A DNA stretch of 64,000 nucleotides from Anoxybacillus ayderensis (GTDB lineage: Bacteria > Bacillota > Bacilli > Bacillales > Anoxybacillaceae), in NCBI RefSeq assembly GCF_000833605.1, contig NZ_JXTG01000001.1, positions 325,312 through 389,311 on the forward strand, given 5' to 3'. Each line of letters opens with the position of its first letter. Position 1 is the first letter of the stretch. The position numbers and the translations under genes are program-made. Under the pieces are notes generated by a model. The model saw nothing but the letters and a program-made list of their open reading frames with translations, did no database searches and was not told the DNA's origin. Of this stretch, positions 42,803-53,129 are shown one piece after another.

Positions 42803-44986
42803 ATGGGAGAATATGTACAAGTTGGACGTTTGCAAGTAGCCAGCATTTTTTATGATTTTATAACAAATGAAGTATTACCAAATAGCGGGGTAGATGCAAG
42901 CAAGTTTTGGAGCGATTTTGAGCAGCTGATTGAAGAACTCACACCGAAAAATAAAGCGTTGCTTGCGAAGCGTGATGAACTGCAAGAAAAGATTAATGAG
43001 TGGCATAAGCAACATCGTGGGCAGTTCGATTTTGAAAAATACCGATCGTTTTTGCAAGAAATTGGATATTTAGAGCCAGAAGTTGATGACTTTGAAATTA
43101 CAACAGAAAATGTGGATGATGAAATTGCTAAGCAAGCAGGTCCGCAGCTCGTTGTTCCAATTACAAACGCACGTTATGCCCTTAATGCAGCCAATGCTCG
43201 TTGGGGAAGTTTGTACGATGCGCTATATGGGACAGATGTGATTAGTGAAGAAGATGGTGCACAGCGAGGAAAAGGATACAATCCGGTGCGCGGTGAGAAA
43301 GTCATTGCTTACGTCCGTGCCTTTTTAGATGAAGCGGTACCGCTTCGTGAATATTCGCATAAAGACGCTGTTCAATATGCTGTTGTAGACGGTACATTAA
43401 CTGTCACAGTAAAAAATGGACAAACGACAACATTACAAGATGAAGAGAAGTTTGTCGGGTATCAAGGCTCACCAGAGCAACCGTCTGCTATTTTGTTAAA
43501 AAATAACGGCTTGCATATTGAAATACAAATTGATCGAACTCATCCGATCGGGCAGACAGATGCAGCTGGGATTAAAGATGTTTATTTAGAGTCAGCTTTA
43601 ACAACGATTATGGATTGTGAAGATTCCGTTGCAGCGGTGGATGCGGAAGATAAAGTGCTTGTTTATCGTAATTTGCTCGGCTTAGTTCGGGGGGATTTAA
43701 CAGCGAACTTTACAAAAGGGAATAAAATAGTGACTCGTGCCCTTCAACCGGATCGCGTGTATACGACACCAAATGGCGAAACGCTCACATTGCCAGGCCG
43801 TTCACTTATGTTTGTGCGAAACGTTGGGCATTTAATGACAAACAATACGATTTTGCTTGAAAATGGGGAAGAAGTGTATGAGGGCATTTTAGATGCTGTT
43901 GTGACAACTTTAATTATGAAACATTCGCTTCTCGGTAATGGAAAATATGTGAACTCAAGAAAAGGTTCCATTTACATCGTAAAGCCGAAAATGCACGGTT
44001 CAGAAGAAGTGGCATTTGCGAACGAATTGTTTGATCGGGTTGAAGACATGCTCGGTCTTGAGCGAAATACAATTAAAATTGGCGTGATGGATGAAGAGCG
44101 TCGGACAACGTTGAATTTAAAAAATTGCATTTATGAAGTAAGAGATCGAATTATTTTCATTAACACAGGCTTTTTAGATCGTACAGGCGATGAAATTCAT
44201 ACGTCAATGGAAGCCGGTCCGATGATTCGGAAAAACGAAATGAAGTCATCCACATGGTTACAAAGCTATGAAAAGTCGAACGTGGCGATTGGGTTAGCAA
44301 CAGGTTTTCAAGGACGGGCTCAAATTGGCAAAGGGATGTGGGCGATGCCTGATATGATGGCGGAGATGATCAAGCAAAAAATTGCTCATCCGCAAGCAGG
44401 GGCAAACACAGCATGGGTGCCATCACCGACTGCAGCAACTTTACATGCGCTCCATTATCATAAAGTTGACGTATTTGCGGTGCAAGATGAGTTGAAGAAA
44501 AATGTGAAAAACTATCGTGATGACATATTACAAATTCCTGTCGCGATCCATCCAACATGGACGCCTGAGGAAATTCAACAAGAACTAGATAACAATGCCC
44601 AAGGTATTCTTGGCTACGTTGTTCGTTGGATTGACCAAGGTGTTGGTTGTTCAAAAGTTCCTGATATTCATAATGTTGGTTTGATGGAAGATCGAGCAAC
44701 GTTGCGTATTTCAAGTCAACATATTGCGAACTGGTTGCATCATGGGATTTGTACGAAAGAACAAGTGCTTGAAACATTGAAGCGAATGGCCAAAGTGGTA
44801 GATGAACAAAATGCTGATGATCCGTTATATCGACCAATGTCAGCGGATTATGACAACTCAGTTGCTTTCCAAGCTGCGTGCGATCTCGTTTTCAAAGGAT
44901 ATGAACAGCCGAACGGCTACACAGAACCGATTTTGCATCGCCGCCGTTTAGAAGCAAAAGCAAAATTTGCGCATGTAAAACAATAA
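42803..44986 (+). CDS. glcB: Malate synthase G
   Basis: The protein has about 727 residues. Three ATGs in a row (42797, 42800, 42803) make the exact start uncertain; the last has the best spacing from AAGGGGA. The protein is the long G form: [18 protein letters not shown] (active-site Asp/Glu), [35 protein letters not shown], and [22 protein letters not shown]. It condenses glyoxylate with acetyl-CoA to malate in the glyoxylate/glycolate pathway. No isocitrate lyase lies in the window. An IclR regulator follows, divergent in function but not in strand. Confidence 0.95.
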   Translation: MGEYVQVGRLQVASIFYDFITNEVLPNSGVDASKFWSDFEQLIEELTPKNKALLAKRDELQEKINEWHKQHRGQFDFEKYRSFLQEIGYLEPEVDDFEITTENVDDEIAKQAGPQLVVPITNARYALNAANARWGSLYDALYGTDVISEEDGAQRGKGYNPVRGEKVIAYVRAFLDEAVPLREYSHKDAVQYAVVDGTLTVTVKNGQTTTLQDEEKFVGYQGSPEQPSAILLKNNGLHIEIQIDRTHPIGQTDAAGIKDVYLESALTTIMDCEDSVAAVDAEDKVLVYRNLLGLVRGDLTANFTKGNKIVTRALQPDRVYTTPNGETLTLPGRSLMFVRNVGHLMTNNTILLENGEEVYEGILDAVVTTLIMKHSLLGNGKYVNSRKGSIYIVKPKMHGSEEVAFANELFDRVEDMLGLERNTIKIGVMDEERRTTLNLKNCIYEVRDRIIFINTGFLDRTGDEIHTSMEAGPMIRKNEMKSSTWLQSYEKSNVAIGLATGFQGRAQIGKGMWAMPDMMAEMIKQKIAHPQAGANTAWVPSPTAATLHALHYHKVDVFAVQDELKKNVKNYRDDILQIPVAIHPTWTPEEIQQELDNNAQGILGYVVRWIDQGVGCSKVPDIHNVGLMEDRATLRISSQHIANWLHHGICTKEQVLETLKRMAKVVDEQNADDPLYRPMSADYDNSVAFQAACDLVFKGYEQPNGYTEPILHRRRLEAKAKFAHVKQ

Positions 44987-44992
44987 TGTGAT

Positions 44993-45018
44993 GAGGGCAT
45001 TCCATGTGAATGCCCTCG
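44993..45018 (+). terminator. glcB stem-loop terminator
   Basis: GAGGGCATTC and GAATGCCCTC form a 10-bp stem. It is followed by GTTATG, a weak T-run. Confidence 0.7.
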
Positions 45019-45043
45019 TTATGTGCTAAAGGTGGGAAACAGC

Positions 45044-45808
45044 ATGGAAAAAGATTCGTTTGTGAAATCAGTAGGTAGAGCATTGCAAATTATGGATATT
45101 TTAAGCGCTGAACGTCATGGAATGGGTGTAACTGAAATCGCAAAACAAATAGGTATTCATAAAAGCTCGGTGTACCGGTTATTGTCGACACTTGTTGAGT
45201 ATGGGTATGTCGAACAAGACGAAGAAACAGAGCGCTATAAACTTGGCTACAAGCTACTAGAAATGAGCTCAAAGTTGTTAGAATCGATCGATTTGCGAAA
45301 AGAAGCGAAACCGTATTTGCGTGAGCTGGAAAAATTGACAAATGAAGTCGTGCATCTTGTCGTGTACGATCAAGGAGAAGTCATTTATATTGAAAAGTTA
45401 GATGGCAATGAAACGTTGCGCATGCATTCGAAAGTTGGAAAGCGAGCACCAATGCATTGTACAGCTGTTGGAAAAGCGATTTTAGCACATTTGCCTAAGC
45501 ATGTTGTTGCAGATATTTTAGATCGAAAAGGATTGCCGCCACATACTGATTATACGATTACAGATCGTCAAATGTTGTTTCAAGAGCTAGAACGTGTTCG
45601 GCAACGCGGTTATGCGCTCGACTTAGAAGAAAATGAATACGGTATACGATGTGTCGCTGTTCCAATTTTTGATCATACGAAACAAGTTATTGCCGCAGTA
45701 AGTGTTTCCGGACCGACCATTCGTATGACAAATGAGCGGATTGAACAACTTCACGCACAAATGAAAAAGATAGGTGAACAAATTTCGGAGCGGCTTGGAT
45801 ATCGATGA
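45044..45808 (+). CDS. IclR-family regulator
   Basis: The protein has 254 residues from the ATG at 45044, AAAGGTGG upstream. The winged helix reads ALQIMDILSAERHGMGVTEIAKQIGIHKSSVYRLLSTL. The effector domain has VVYDQGEVIYIEKLDG, RAPMHCTAVGKAILAHLP and ENEYGIRCVAVPIFDH. IclR proteins control acetate, glyoxylate and sugar acid use. Its position behind malate synthase G makes that gene a likely target, though KdgR-like roles cannot be excluded. Confidence 0.88.
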   Translation: MEKDSFVKSVGRALQIMDILSAERHGMGVTEIAKQIGIHKSSVYRLLSTLVEYGYVEQDEETERYKLGYKLLEMSSKLLESIDLRKEAKPYLRELEKLTNEVVHLVVYDQGEVIYIEKLDGNETLRMHSKVGKRAPMHCTAVGKAILAHLPKHVVADILDRKGLPPHTDYTITDRQMLFQELERVRQRGYALDLEENEYGIRCVAVPIFDHTKQVIAAVSVSGPTIRMTNERIEQLHAQMKKIGEQISERLGYR

Positions 45809-45874
45809 ATGATGTATACGTTTGGCCTCTAGTCATAGTATAATGATAAAAAGGATGTTTAAGGAGGCCACTTT

Positions 45875-47935
45875 ATGGCACAACGTGTTGTGAAAACAAC
45901 ATATTTGTTAGGGCTTTTGTTTTTGGTCGCAGCGCTCGTTTATTTTTTTGCTTCTAATTGGCCTGAACTTGGGCGCTTGATGAAAGTCGGGATTAGTGCT
46001 GGGTTTATGATTTTGTTTTATGGCATGAGCGCCACTGTTTTTCGCCATCATTTTTTAAGTAAATGGTTGCTTATTTTTGGAGCGATAACATTTGGAATTT
46101 GTGTCGCATTAATTGGTCAAGTATATAACTCGCATGCGGATAGCTTTTTATTGTTTTTCATTTGGTTTATCCCTACGGCTATGTTTGCCATGTTTACTCG
46201 CATTCGATTTCTCGCTATATTCAGTTTCGGACTGCTACAGCTTACATTTTGGTTTTACTACTTTCCGTCTTCGTATCAAATTGAACGAGGGGAATGGCCA
46301 TCGTTTTTTATTTTATTGCTTTTTGCCTTGATCAACGGGATCATTTCATTTCTTGGACGTCCATCAATTGTTTCTGTTCTGGCTTATATGGCGATGCACA
46401 GTTGGCTATTCGTCATATTTATACAAGGGATTTCCATAGACCAGTTTCATTTTTGGCCATACGTATATGCTTTTATCTTTGTGTTGTTTTTAATATATGT
46501 AAGAAAACAACCGTATTTTATATGTACGGTGTTGTTTACAGGTATGTTTTGGGTTGTGCAATATTTTCGTTTTGTTGAACGGCATTTTAGTGGTAATTGG
46601 TATATATTTGGGCTTGTATTGGCTGCCGTTATCGTTTATATAGGGATTTATGCGCTTCGTTGGATGAAAAAGCGAAGCAACGGAAAAGTAGAGAAAATAT
46701 TTTTTGTTGCTTTTCAAGTGATTGTCACAGGGGTTGCTTCCATTATTGTAGTTGGAAGTATATTGCAATTATTATCGTTTTGGTTTGATGTGTTTTCTCC
46801 TTATTGGTTGTTTAGTATATCTGTTTTTTTATTTGTTGTTCCGGGATTGTTATGGAAAAGATGGAACGATGTTGTTCGTTACACATTGCTTGCGATTGGA
46901 TATATCCTCGGTGCATTTAGCGTAACAGAGGTTTCCTTTATCATAATCAGTGTATATATCGCTGTATTATTTATTGTTTCATGGCGAATGTCGGCGGGTG
47001 TACGAACGATGACGAATATGGCTGTTTCTCTTTATTTCGTCATGATGATGCTCGATGAGTGGAGCGACATTCGTTTCACGTTATTTACCGTATTTGTTTT
47101 TTACGGCATCATTTATTGGATGACAAAACATACGTATGAGCGACTCGTTTTCCTCGTTTTTTCATTCGCTACGCTTCTTTTATTGACGAGTGCTGATTTA
47201 GTTGTGGTGGATTGGGCGTATGTTGTATGGAATATACTGTTTCTTAGCTTTGTTGCTTTTGTTCTCTTTTTCCGTACGAATGAAAAAGAACAAGCAATTG
47301 CTTGGTTATATATCTTTTTGTTTTTAGCGTTAAAGTATTATGAATGGGTATGGAATTTATTGCATAAATCCATGACATTAGCTATTGTTGGAGTATGTTT
47401 ATTGATCGTTGCTTCGGTCGTACAAAAAAGAAAGTCGATTTCATTATCTTTCCATGAGAAAAAATGGTTACCGCTTTTCGTCATCATCATGCTGCAAGTT
47501 GCTTTTATCACCTATGTGACGTTTGATAAAGAACAACATCTTCAATATGGTCAACAAATGAAATTGCAACTTGAACCAGTCGATCCACGTTCGCTCATTC
47601 AAGGAGATTATGTCCGTCTTCAATACGAAATTTCAACAATTGAGGGAATGAATGAGTGGGGAAAAGCCCAAGTCATTTTACGGAAAGATGAAACAGGCGT
47701 TCATCGGTTCGTTGGTGTGTATTCGTTAAATGGAAAACAACGCGATTCGGATATGTATCGAGAAGGCGATGTATTAGTAAACGGAAATATATACGGAAAT
47801 ACAATCATTTATGGAATTGAAACGTATTTTGTTCCAGAAAAAACAGGAGGAGATATCCAACGCCATGCTCGTTTTGCGTATGTACGTGTAAGTAAGACAG
47901 GAGATGCGTTATTAGAAAAAGTGTCTGAACGGTAA
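45875..47935 (+). CDS. DUF2157/GDYXXLXY multi-span membrane protein
   Basis: This 686-residue protein has about 14-16 hydrophobic segments in the first 560 residues. The N terminus (AQRVVKTTYLLGLLFLVAAL) fits DUF2157. The C-terminal extracytoplasmic part contains SLIQGDYVRLQYEIS, which gives the GDYXXLXY domain its name. Both domains in one chain is unusual but known. Function unknown. It appears monocistronic, with a Shine-Dalgarno AAGGAGG. It is AT-rich in codon use like other membrane proteins here. Confidence 0.82.
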   Translation: MAQRVVKTTYLLGLLFLVAALVYFFASNWPELGRLMKVGISAGFMILFYGMSATVFRHHFLSKWLLIFGAITFGICVALIGQVYNSHADSFLLFFIWFIPTAMFAMFTRIRFLAIFSFGLLQLTFWFYYFPSSYQIERGEWPSFFILLLFALINGIISFLGRPSIVSVLAYMAMHSWLFVIFIQGISIDQFHFWPYVYAFIFVLFLIYVRKQPYFICTVLFTGMFWVVQYFRFVERHFSGNWYIFGLVLAAVIVYIGIYALRWMKKRSNGKVEKIFFVAFQVIVTGVASIIVVGSILQLLSFWFDVFSPYWLFSISVFLFVVPGLLWKRWNDVVRYTLLAIGYILGAFSVTEVSFIIISVYIAVLFIVSWRMSAGVRTMTNMAVSLYFVMMMLDEWSDIRFTLFTVFVFYGIIYWMTKHTYERLVFLVFSFATLLLLTSADLVVVDWAYVVWNILFLSFVAFVLFFRTNEKEQAIAWLYIFLFLALKYYEWVWNLLHKSMTLAIVGVCLLIVASVVQKRKSISLSFHEKKWLPLFVIIMLQVAFITYVTFDKEQHLQYGQQMKLQLEPVDPRSLIQGDYVRLQYEISTIEGMNEWGKAQVILRKDETGVHRFVGVYSLNGKQRDSDMYREGDVLVNGNIYGNTIIYGIETYFVPEKTGGDIQRHARFAYVRVSKTGDALLEKVSER

Positions 47936-47943
47936 GATAGGGA

Positions 47944-47978
47944 ACCGCCGCCTCGTATGGAGACGGCGGCTTTTTATG
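47944..47978 (+). terminator. Terminator after the GDYXXLXY gene
   Basis: GCCGCC pairs with GGCGGC with additional inner CTC/GAG pairing, then T5. Confidence 0.8.
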
Positions 47979-48028
47979 ATGTTGCTTAGCTTCAACTGCC
48001 ATTTCCTTTGACAGTGGTGAAGGAGACT

Positions 48029-48793
48029 TTACTTTCCAATAAACATTTGTGTCCAATAGTTTCCGTTTCCGTCAAATCCAACACCAATATGCGTAAAGTT
48101 CCGATTTAAAATGTTGGCTCGGTGTCCGGCGCTATTCATCCACGCATTCACTACTTCTTGAGGTGTTCGCTGCCCTTTCGCGATGTTTTCCCCAGCTGTT
48201 CGATAAGAAACGCCGAAATCGCGCATCATATCAAAAGGAGAGCCGTATGTTGGGCTTGTATGCGAGAAATAATTATTTTTTCGCATATCTTCCGATTTTT
48301 TCTGAGCGACCGAGCTGAGCTGCGCATCAGCACGTAAAGCTGGAAGCCCTGCTCGAGCACGTTCTCTGTTTGTCAAATCGATGACTTGTTGTGCATATTG
48401 ACTAATACTTGTCGTCGGTGTTGTTTGTCTTGGTTGCTGCTGAGTCGGTTGTTGTGTTTGTCTGTTCGGTTGTGTCGGCGTCACCTGATTTGGACGTTGA
48501 TACGCATTTGGTGAAGGTGTGTAAGGTCTTGGTTGCACATACATTCTTTGTTGTTCCGTTAACGATCGTTCGATTTGTGTGCGTACATTTGCAGCGTCTT
48601 TCGGATCGATCGGAACAAATTTATAGCGCGCTTCTTGAATCAATATCGCTTTTGTATGAGGATATTGATCGCTTGATAGCGTCGTATGCAAAGCAGAAAT
48701 GTTTGAACGGTTGTTCATATCCATTGCGTTGTTACAGCCAACAATGGCAAGTAAACTTAAGGCGACAATGGATTTCGTTAGTTTTGTTATCAT
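48029..48793 (-). CDS. CAP/SCP-domain lipoprotein, YkwD-like
   Basis: The protein has 254 residues from the ATG at 48793 (AAGGAGG upstream). A lipobox (SLLAIVGC, Cys20) marks lipid attachment. A Pro/Gln/Thr-rich linker with QQPTQQQPRQ repeats follows, then a C-terminal CAP domain: VIDLTNRERARAGLPALRAD, HTSPTYGSPFDMMRDFG, GENIAKGQRTPQEVVNAWMN, SAGHRANILNRNFTHIGVG. The CAP cleft His and Glu are present. It acts outside the cell membrane. Relatives occur in spore coats and in the wall; function unknown. Confidence 0.9.
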   Translation of the reverse strand: MITKLTKSIVALSLLAIVGCNNAMDMNNRSNISALHTTLSSDQYPHTKAILIQEARYKFVPIDPKDAANVRTQIERSLTEQQRMYVQPRPYTPSPNAYQRPNQVTPTQPNRQTQQPTQQQPRQTTPTTSISQYAQQVIDLTNRERARAGLPALRADAQLSSVAQKKSEDMRKNNYFSHTSPTYGSPFDMMRDFGVSYRTAGENIAKGQRTPQEVVNAWMNSAGHRANILNRNFTHIGVGFDGNGNYWTQMFIGK

Positions 48794-48827
48794 TTGTGCA
48801 TCCCTCCTTGGCAGTTTAATCGTTATG

Positions 48828-48866
48828 CATCATTAGTTTTTGCCGTTACGAAGCAAACTAATGATG
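48828..48866. repeat. Inverted repeat between the CAP gene and mtlA
   Basis: CATCATTAGTTT and AAACTAATGATG are perfect 12-bp arms 15 nt apart, extended by TGC/GC with a bulge. It has no T-run. It lies 35 bp before the CAP gene start, so it may be a regulatory site or leader hairpin. Confidence 0.55.
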
Positions 48867-48961
48867 GGAATGGTTGAGAAATGTTTTTTCCTCTTTTTGT
48901 TTTTAAAAAATGACAAGATTGTGACAGACAAAATGATATTTACTTTACATTGAATGTGACC

Positions 48962-48975
48962 TGTAAGCGCTTTAA
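48962..48975 (+). promoter_or_regulatory. cre (CcpA) site upstream of mtlA
   Basis: TGTAAGCGCTTTAA fits the cre consensus TGWAARCGYTWNCW with one mismatch. It lies 45 bp before mtlA and should give catabolite repression of mannitol uptake. Confidence 0.75.
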
Positions 48976-49019
48976 TATGAAGCTATAGCAAGACCAAATA
49001 AAAAAGAGGAGGAAAAAAC

Positions 49020-50420
49020 ATGGAAAATCAAACAGGTTTTCGTGTAAAAGTGCAACGATTTGGCAGTTATTTAAGCGGAATGATTATGCCAAACATCGGA
49101 GCATTTATTGCGTGGGGAATTATTACTGCATTATTTATCCCGACAGGTTGGTTGCCAAACGAAACATTCGCTAAATTAGTTGGCCCAATGATTACGTATT
49201 TATTGCCATTATTAATTGGTTATACAGGGGGAAAAATGATTTATGACGTTCGTGGTGGTGTCGTCGGTGCAACCGCAACCATGGGGGTTATTGTCGGTTC
49301 AGACATTCCGATGTTTTTAGGTGCCATGATCATGGGTCCGCTTGGCGGATATGCCATTAAACAGTTTGACAAACTTGTTCATGGAAAAGTCAAACAAGGT
49401 TTTGAAATGTTAGTAAACAACTTTTCGGCAGGTATTATTGGTGGGTTACTCACATTAGTCGCTTTCAAAGGAATTGGTCCAGTTGTTTTAGGATTGAACA
49501 AAACATTAGCAGCAGGCGTAGAAGCAATCGTTAACGCGAAATTGTTACCTTTAGCAAACATCTTTATTGAACCAGCAAAAGTATTATTTTTAAACAATGC
49601 CATTAACCATGGTATTTTAAGCCCGCTTGGTATTGAGCAAGCAGCAAAAACAGGAAAATCTATTTTATTCTTGCTTGAAACAAACCCAGGTCCAGGTCTT
49701 GGTATTTTACTTGCTTATTGGTTATTCGGAAAAGGGATGGCAAAACAATCAGCGCCAGGTGCGGTGATCATCCATTTCCTCGGAGGAATTCACGAAATTT
49801 ACTTCCCTTACATTTTAATGCGCCCAGTACTCATCTTAGCTGCAATTGCCGGTGGTGTGAGCGGGGTGTTTACATTCACATTATTTAATGCAGGTCTTGT
49901 TGCAGTTCCATCGCCAGGAAGTATTTTTGCGCTACTTGCTATGACGCCGCGCGGTCATTACTTAGGAGTTCTTGCTGGTGTAATCGTTGCTGCTACCGTT
50001 TCTTTCTTAGTGGCATCATTCTTCTTAAAAACATCAAAACAAGAAGAAGGCAATTTAGAACAAGCGACAGAACAAATGCAGCAATTAAAAGGAAAGAAAA
50101 GCAGCGTGGCTTCAGCTTTAAGCACTGCGGCGCCAAAACAAGTGAGAAAAATTGTTTTTGCTTGTGATGCAGGAATGGGATCAAGTGCGATGGGTGCTTC
50201 CATTATGAGAAACAAAGTGCAAAAAGCTGGACTTGATATTGAAGTAACAAATACAGCGATTAATCAATTGCCAGCGGATGCAGATGTGGTTATTACTCAT
50301 CAAAATTTAACAGATCGTGCGAAAGAAAAATTACCAAATGCATACCACATATCTGTGGAAAATTTCTTAAATAGTCCAAAATATGATGAATTAATCGAGA
50401 TGTTAAAAAAAGGTGAATAA
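49020..50420 (+). CDS. mtlA: PTS mannitol transporter, EIICB
   Basis: This 466-residue protein starts at ATG after GAGGAGG. The EIIC part (about residues 1-340, LSGMIMPNIGAFIAWGIITAL and GGIHEIYFPYILMRP) carries mannitol. The EIIB domain (about 375-466) has the phosphorylated Cys in VFACDAGMGSSAMGAS. EIIA is encoded separately by mtlF. The gene order mtlA-mtlR-mtlF-mtlD matches Geobacillus. Control is by MtlR activation and CcpA repression. Confidence 0.96.
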   Translation: MENQTGFRVKVQRFGSYLSGMIMPNIGAFIAWGIITALFIPTGWLPNETFAKLVGPMITYLLPLLIGYTGGKMIYDVRGGVVGATATMGVIVGSDIPMFLGAMIMGPLGGYAIKQFDKLVHGKVKQGFEMLVNNFSAGIIGGLLTLVAFKGIGPVVLGLNKTLAAGVEAIVNAKLLPLANIFIEPAKVLFLNNAINHGILSPLGIEQAAKTGKSILFLLETNPGPGLGILLAYWLFGKGMAKQSAPGAVIIHFLGGIHEIYFPYILMRPVLILAAIAGGVSGVFTFTLFNAGLVAVPSPGSIFALLAMTPRGHYLGVLAGVIVAATVSFLVASFFLKTSKQEEGNLEQATEQMQQLKGKKSSVASALSTAAPKQVRKIVFACDAGMGSSAMGASIMRNKVQKAGLDIEVTNTAINQLPADADVVITHQNLTDRAKEKLPNAYHISVENFLNSPKYDELIEMLKKGE

Positions 50421-50429
50421 CGAATAAAC

Positions 50430-50464
50430 AAACAAAAAGGTAAGTGAACAGCTTACCTTTTTGC
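50430..50464 (+). terminator. Terminator between mtlA and mtlR
   Basis: AAAAAGGTAAG pairs with CTTACCTTTTT over 8 nt. It could reduce read-through from mtlA into mtlR. Confidence 0.85.
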
Positions 50465-50500
50465 TTCTTCATTTAAAAAATGTCAACATGTAAAGTGACG

Positions 50501-50514
50501 AAAAAGCGCTTTCT
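50501..50514 (+). promoter_or_regulatory. cre-like site upstream of mtlR
   Basis: AAAAAGCGCTTTCT, centred on the palindrome AAAGCGCTTT, lies about 100 bp before mtlR and indicates separate catabolite control of mtlRFD. Confidence 0.65.
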
Positions 50515-50614
50515 ATTTGTTGTTATTCGAGAAAAGTGACGGTAAAATTTTTCTTGAAAAGCAAACATGTTTTAAAAAAATGTCAACAATCGTTGCTAGA
50601 TGGGAGGTGAGTGT

Positions 50615-52690
50615 GTGTATATATCAGCGAGAGAAAGAAAAATATTAGATCTTTTATTAGCGAACCCAAAAGGAATTACAGTAGGAGATGTCGCGAAGCA
50701 ATTAGATGTAAGCGAACGAACGGTTCACCGTGATTTAAAAGGTGTTGAACAAGTTGTTGAATCGTATGATTTACAACTCATAAAAAAAGCAGGTGTTGGT
50801 ATTCAAATCGTCGGAGAAGAAGAAAAAAAGCGACAGCTACAAATGCATGTATTTCGTTTATCACATACGGAATATACACCTGAAGAGCGGCAAACGATGA
50901 TTTTAATTGCTTTATTAGAATCAGGGGAACCGGTGAAGTTAGTCTCTCTTGCGAATGATTTAAACGTAACAGTCGCCACGATCAGCAACGATTTAGACAA
51001 GATGGAAGAAAAGGTAGAAAAACATGGCCTTTCCCTCATTCGAAAAAGGGGATATGGGGTCGAAATATGTGGCTCCGAAGCAGCAAAACGTAAAATGATG
51101 AGCGAACTGTTATTTGATCATTTTGATGAATCACAATTTCTCTCTTTAATGAAAGAGTCTATTCAAAAAAAGTCAACAGATTTAGTAAATACGGTAACAG
51201 AGAAGTTGCTTGGGCTTGTTGATAAAGAAAAATTGTTTATGATCGAACAACAAATTGAAGCGATGAAAGAAAATCTTCCGTTTACGATTGCCGATAGTTC
51301 GTATATCGCTCTCGTTATTCATCTGGCGTTAGCCATTGAGCGCATTGTGCAAGGAGAGGCTATCCATTTTGATGCCCAACATTTACAAGCGATTCGTGCA
51401 ACGAAAGAATATGAAACAGCAGAAAAAATCGCAAAAAAATTAGAAGAAGTTTTTCATGTTGTGATTCCCGAAGAAGAAATTGGTTACATCACGATGCATT
51501 TAATGGGTGCAAAGTTAAGAACTCGGCGTGGCTATATGTTAGAAGAGGCGAGTTTAGCAATCGCGATGAAAGCGCAAGAGCTCATTCGTTTTGTGAGCGA
51601 TAAAATAGGGATTGATTTAACGGACGACTATCCGTTGTACGAAGATTTAATCGTCCATTTAAAACCGGCTTTATATCGTATACAACATCATATGGGCATT
51701 ACTAATCCGTTGCTTCATAAAATTATGCAGGACTATAGCGAATTGTTTCATATTGTGCAACAAGGTGTACAGCATGTATTTTCAGATATAACGGTGCCGA
51801 AAGAAGAAGTTGGCTACTTAGTTCTTCATTTTGCTTCAGCGTTATTGCGCGAAAAGAAAGGGTTACGTGCACTCGTTATTTGTTCAAGCGGAATTGGGAC
51901 GGCAAAAATATTAGCTACACGTCTCAAACAAGAAATTCCAGATATTTCCTATATTGAACAAAAGTCGTTTTTTGACGTTCGACATATGGATGTGCACGAA
52001 TACGATTTGATCGTATCAACGATTCCACTTCATACGTCGCAACCATATTTTCTTGTGAATCCGATGTTGCCGGAAGAGGAAGTTGTTGCAATTCGACAAT
52101 TTTTAAAAACGAAAACGTTTTCTATGCGTTTTCGAAAAACGAATCCATCGAAAAAAGGGATTGAAAAAATTCGTTCGATTCACTTGGTAAGTGAGACAAT
52201 CGTTCAACTGTTAAACAGTTTTTCGTTGCTCGAATTATCGTCTCATTCCATGAATGATGCATTAATGTATGCTTGCACACATCTTGAACGACATGGAGCC
52301 ATTCGAACGAAAGAAATCGTCGTGAAGGAGTTGTTGCGACGGGAGCAAATCGGTGGATTAGGAATCCCGAATACTACTTTAGCGTTGTACCACGCGCGAA
52401 GCGAGGCTGTTTTGCGACCATCTTTTACGATGTATACACTAACACAACCAAAAACGATCGTCGGTATGGATCAGCAACCGATGCAAGTGAATCGTCTTTT
52501 GTTGTTGCTTGCACCTCAAGATGCGCAAGACGATATGTTGCAAGTGCTTAGTCATGTCAGTTCGCTCATTATTAAAGATGAAGAAAGTATAGAGTTATTT
52601 TCAAAAGGTAATAAAGAACAAATTTATGCGTTTTTAAGCACACAATTAGAAAAGTTTTTTTACGAACAACTTCAACATCATAAGGAGTGA
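50615..52690 (+). CDS. mtlR: PTS-regulated mannitol operon activator
   Basis: The protein has 691 residues from a GTG after GGGAGGTG. The domains in order are: HTH (VGDVAKQLDVSERTVHRDLK, about 20-40) and a second HTH (LNVTVATISNDLDKMEEKV), two PRDs with regulatory His (for example ALVIHLALAIERI and HIVQQGVQHVFSDITV), an EIIB-Gat-like domain (ALVICSSGIGTAKILATRL, Cys about 426) and a C-terminal EIIA-Mtl-like domain. Phosphorylation by HPr and EIIB/EIIA sets its activity. It activates the mannitol operon. Confidence 0.95.
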   Translation: MYISARERKILDLLLANPKGITVGDVAKQLDVSERTVHRDLKGVEQVVESYDLQLIKKAGVGIQIVGEEEKKRQLQMHVFRLSHTEYTPEERQTMILIALLESGEPVKLVSLANDLNVTVATISNDLDKMEEKVEKHGLSLIRKRGYGVEICGSEAAKRKMMSELLFDHFDESQFLSLMKESIQKKSTDLVNTVTEKLLGLVDKEKLFMIEQQIEAMKENLPFTIADSSYIALVIHLALAIERIVQGEAIHFDAQHLQAIRATKEYETAEKIAKKLEEVFHVVIPEEEIGYITMHLMGAKLRTRRGYMLEEASLAIAMKAQELIRFVSDKIGIDLTDDYPLYEDLIVHLKPALYRIQHHMGITNPLLHKIMQDYSELFHIVQQGVQHVFSDITVPKEEVGYLVLHFASALLREKKGLRALVICSSGIGTAKILATRLKQEIPDISYIEQKSFFDVRHMDVHEYDLIVSTIPLHTSQPYFLVNPMLPEEEVVAIRQFLKTKTFSMRFRKTNPSKKGIEKIRSIHLVSETIVQLLNSFSLLELSSHSMNDALMYACTHLERHGAIRTKEIVVKELLRREQIGGLGIPNTTLALYHARSEAVLRPSFTMYTLTQPKTIVGMDQQPMQVNRLLLLLAPQDAQDDMLQVLSHVSSLIIKDEESIELFSKGNKEQIYAFLSTQLEKFFYEQLQHHKE

Positions 52691-52696
52691 ATCACA

Positions 52697-53128
52697 GTGG
52701 CAGTGTTAGCAAAAGAAAATATTGTACTAGATGCAGATGTAAAAACGAAAGAACAAGCGATTCAATTAGCAGGACGTATTTTAGTTGAACGAGGGTACGT
52801 AGAGGAGTCTTATATCGACAAAATGTTTGAGAGAGAAGCATTAACTTCAACATATATGGGGAATTTTGTAGCAATTCCGCACGGCACGGAAGAAGCAAAA
52901 AAACTTGTGAAACAAGCAGGTTTATCCATTGTTCAAGTGCCGAATGGCGTTGATTTTGGAGGAGGAAATATCGTCAAAGTTTTAATCGGTATTGCAGGTA
53001 AAGATAATGAGCATTTAGAAATTCTTTCAAAAGTTGCGATTGTATGTTCAGAAGAAGAAAACATTCAAAAAATGATTAAAGCAACGACTGAAGATGAGAT
53101 TTTAGCACTATTAAATGAGGTGGAATAA
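52697..53128 (+). CDS. mtlF: PTS mannitol EIIA
   Basis: This 143-residue protein starts at GTG after AAGGAG. The active His is in [15 protein letters not shown] (about residue 61). It follows the family pattern [21 protein letters not shown]. It passes phosphate from HPr to the EIIB of MtlA. The gene is 6 bp behind mtlR and 1 bp before the mtlD start, so translation is coupled. Confidence 0.95.
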   Translation: MAVLAKENIVLDADVKTKEQAIQLAGRILVERGYVEESYIDKMFEREALTSTYMGNFVAIPHGTEEAKKLVKQAGLSIVQVPNGVDFGGGNIVKVLIGIAGKDNEHLEILSKVAIVCSEEENIQKMIKATTEDEILALLNEVE

Positions 53129-53129
53129 T

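Noticed and set aside
44370-44837. 155-residue minus-strand frame inside glcB
   Set aside because: It is antisense to a conserved enzyme; codon structure follows the plus-strand gene.
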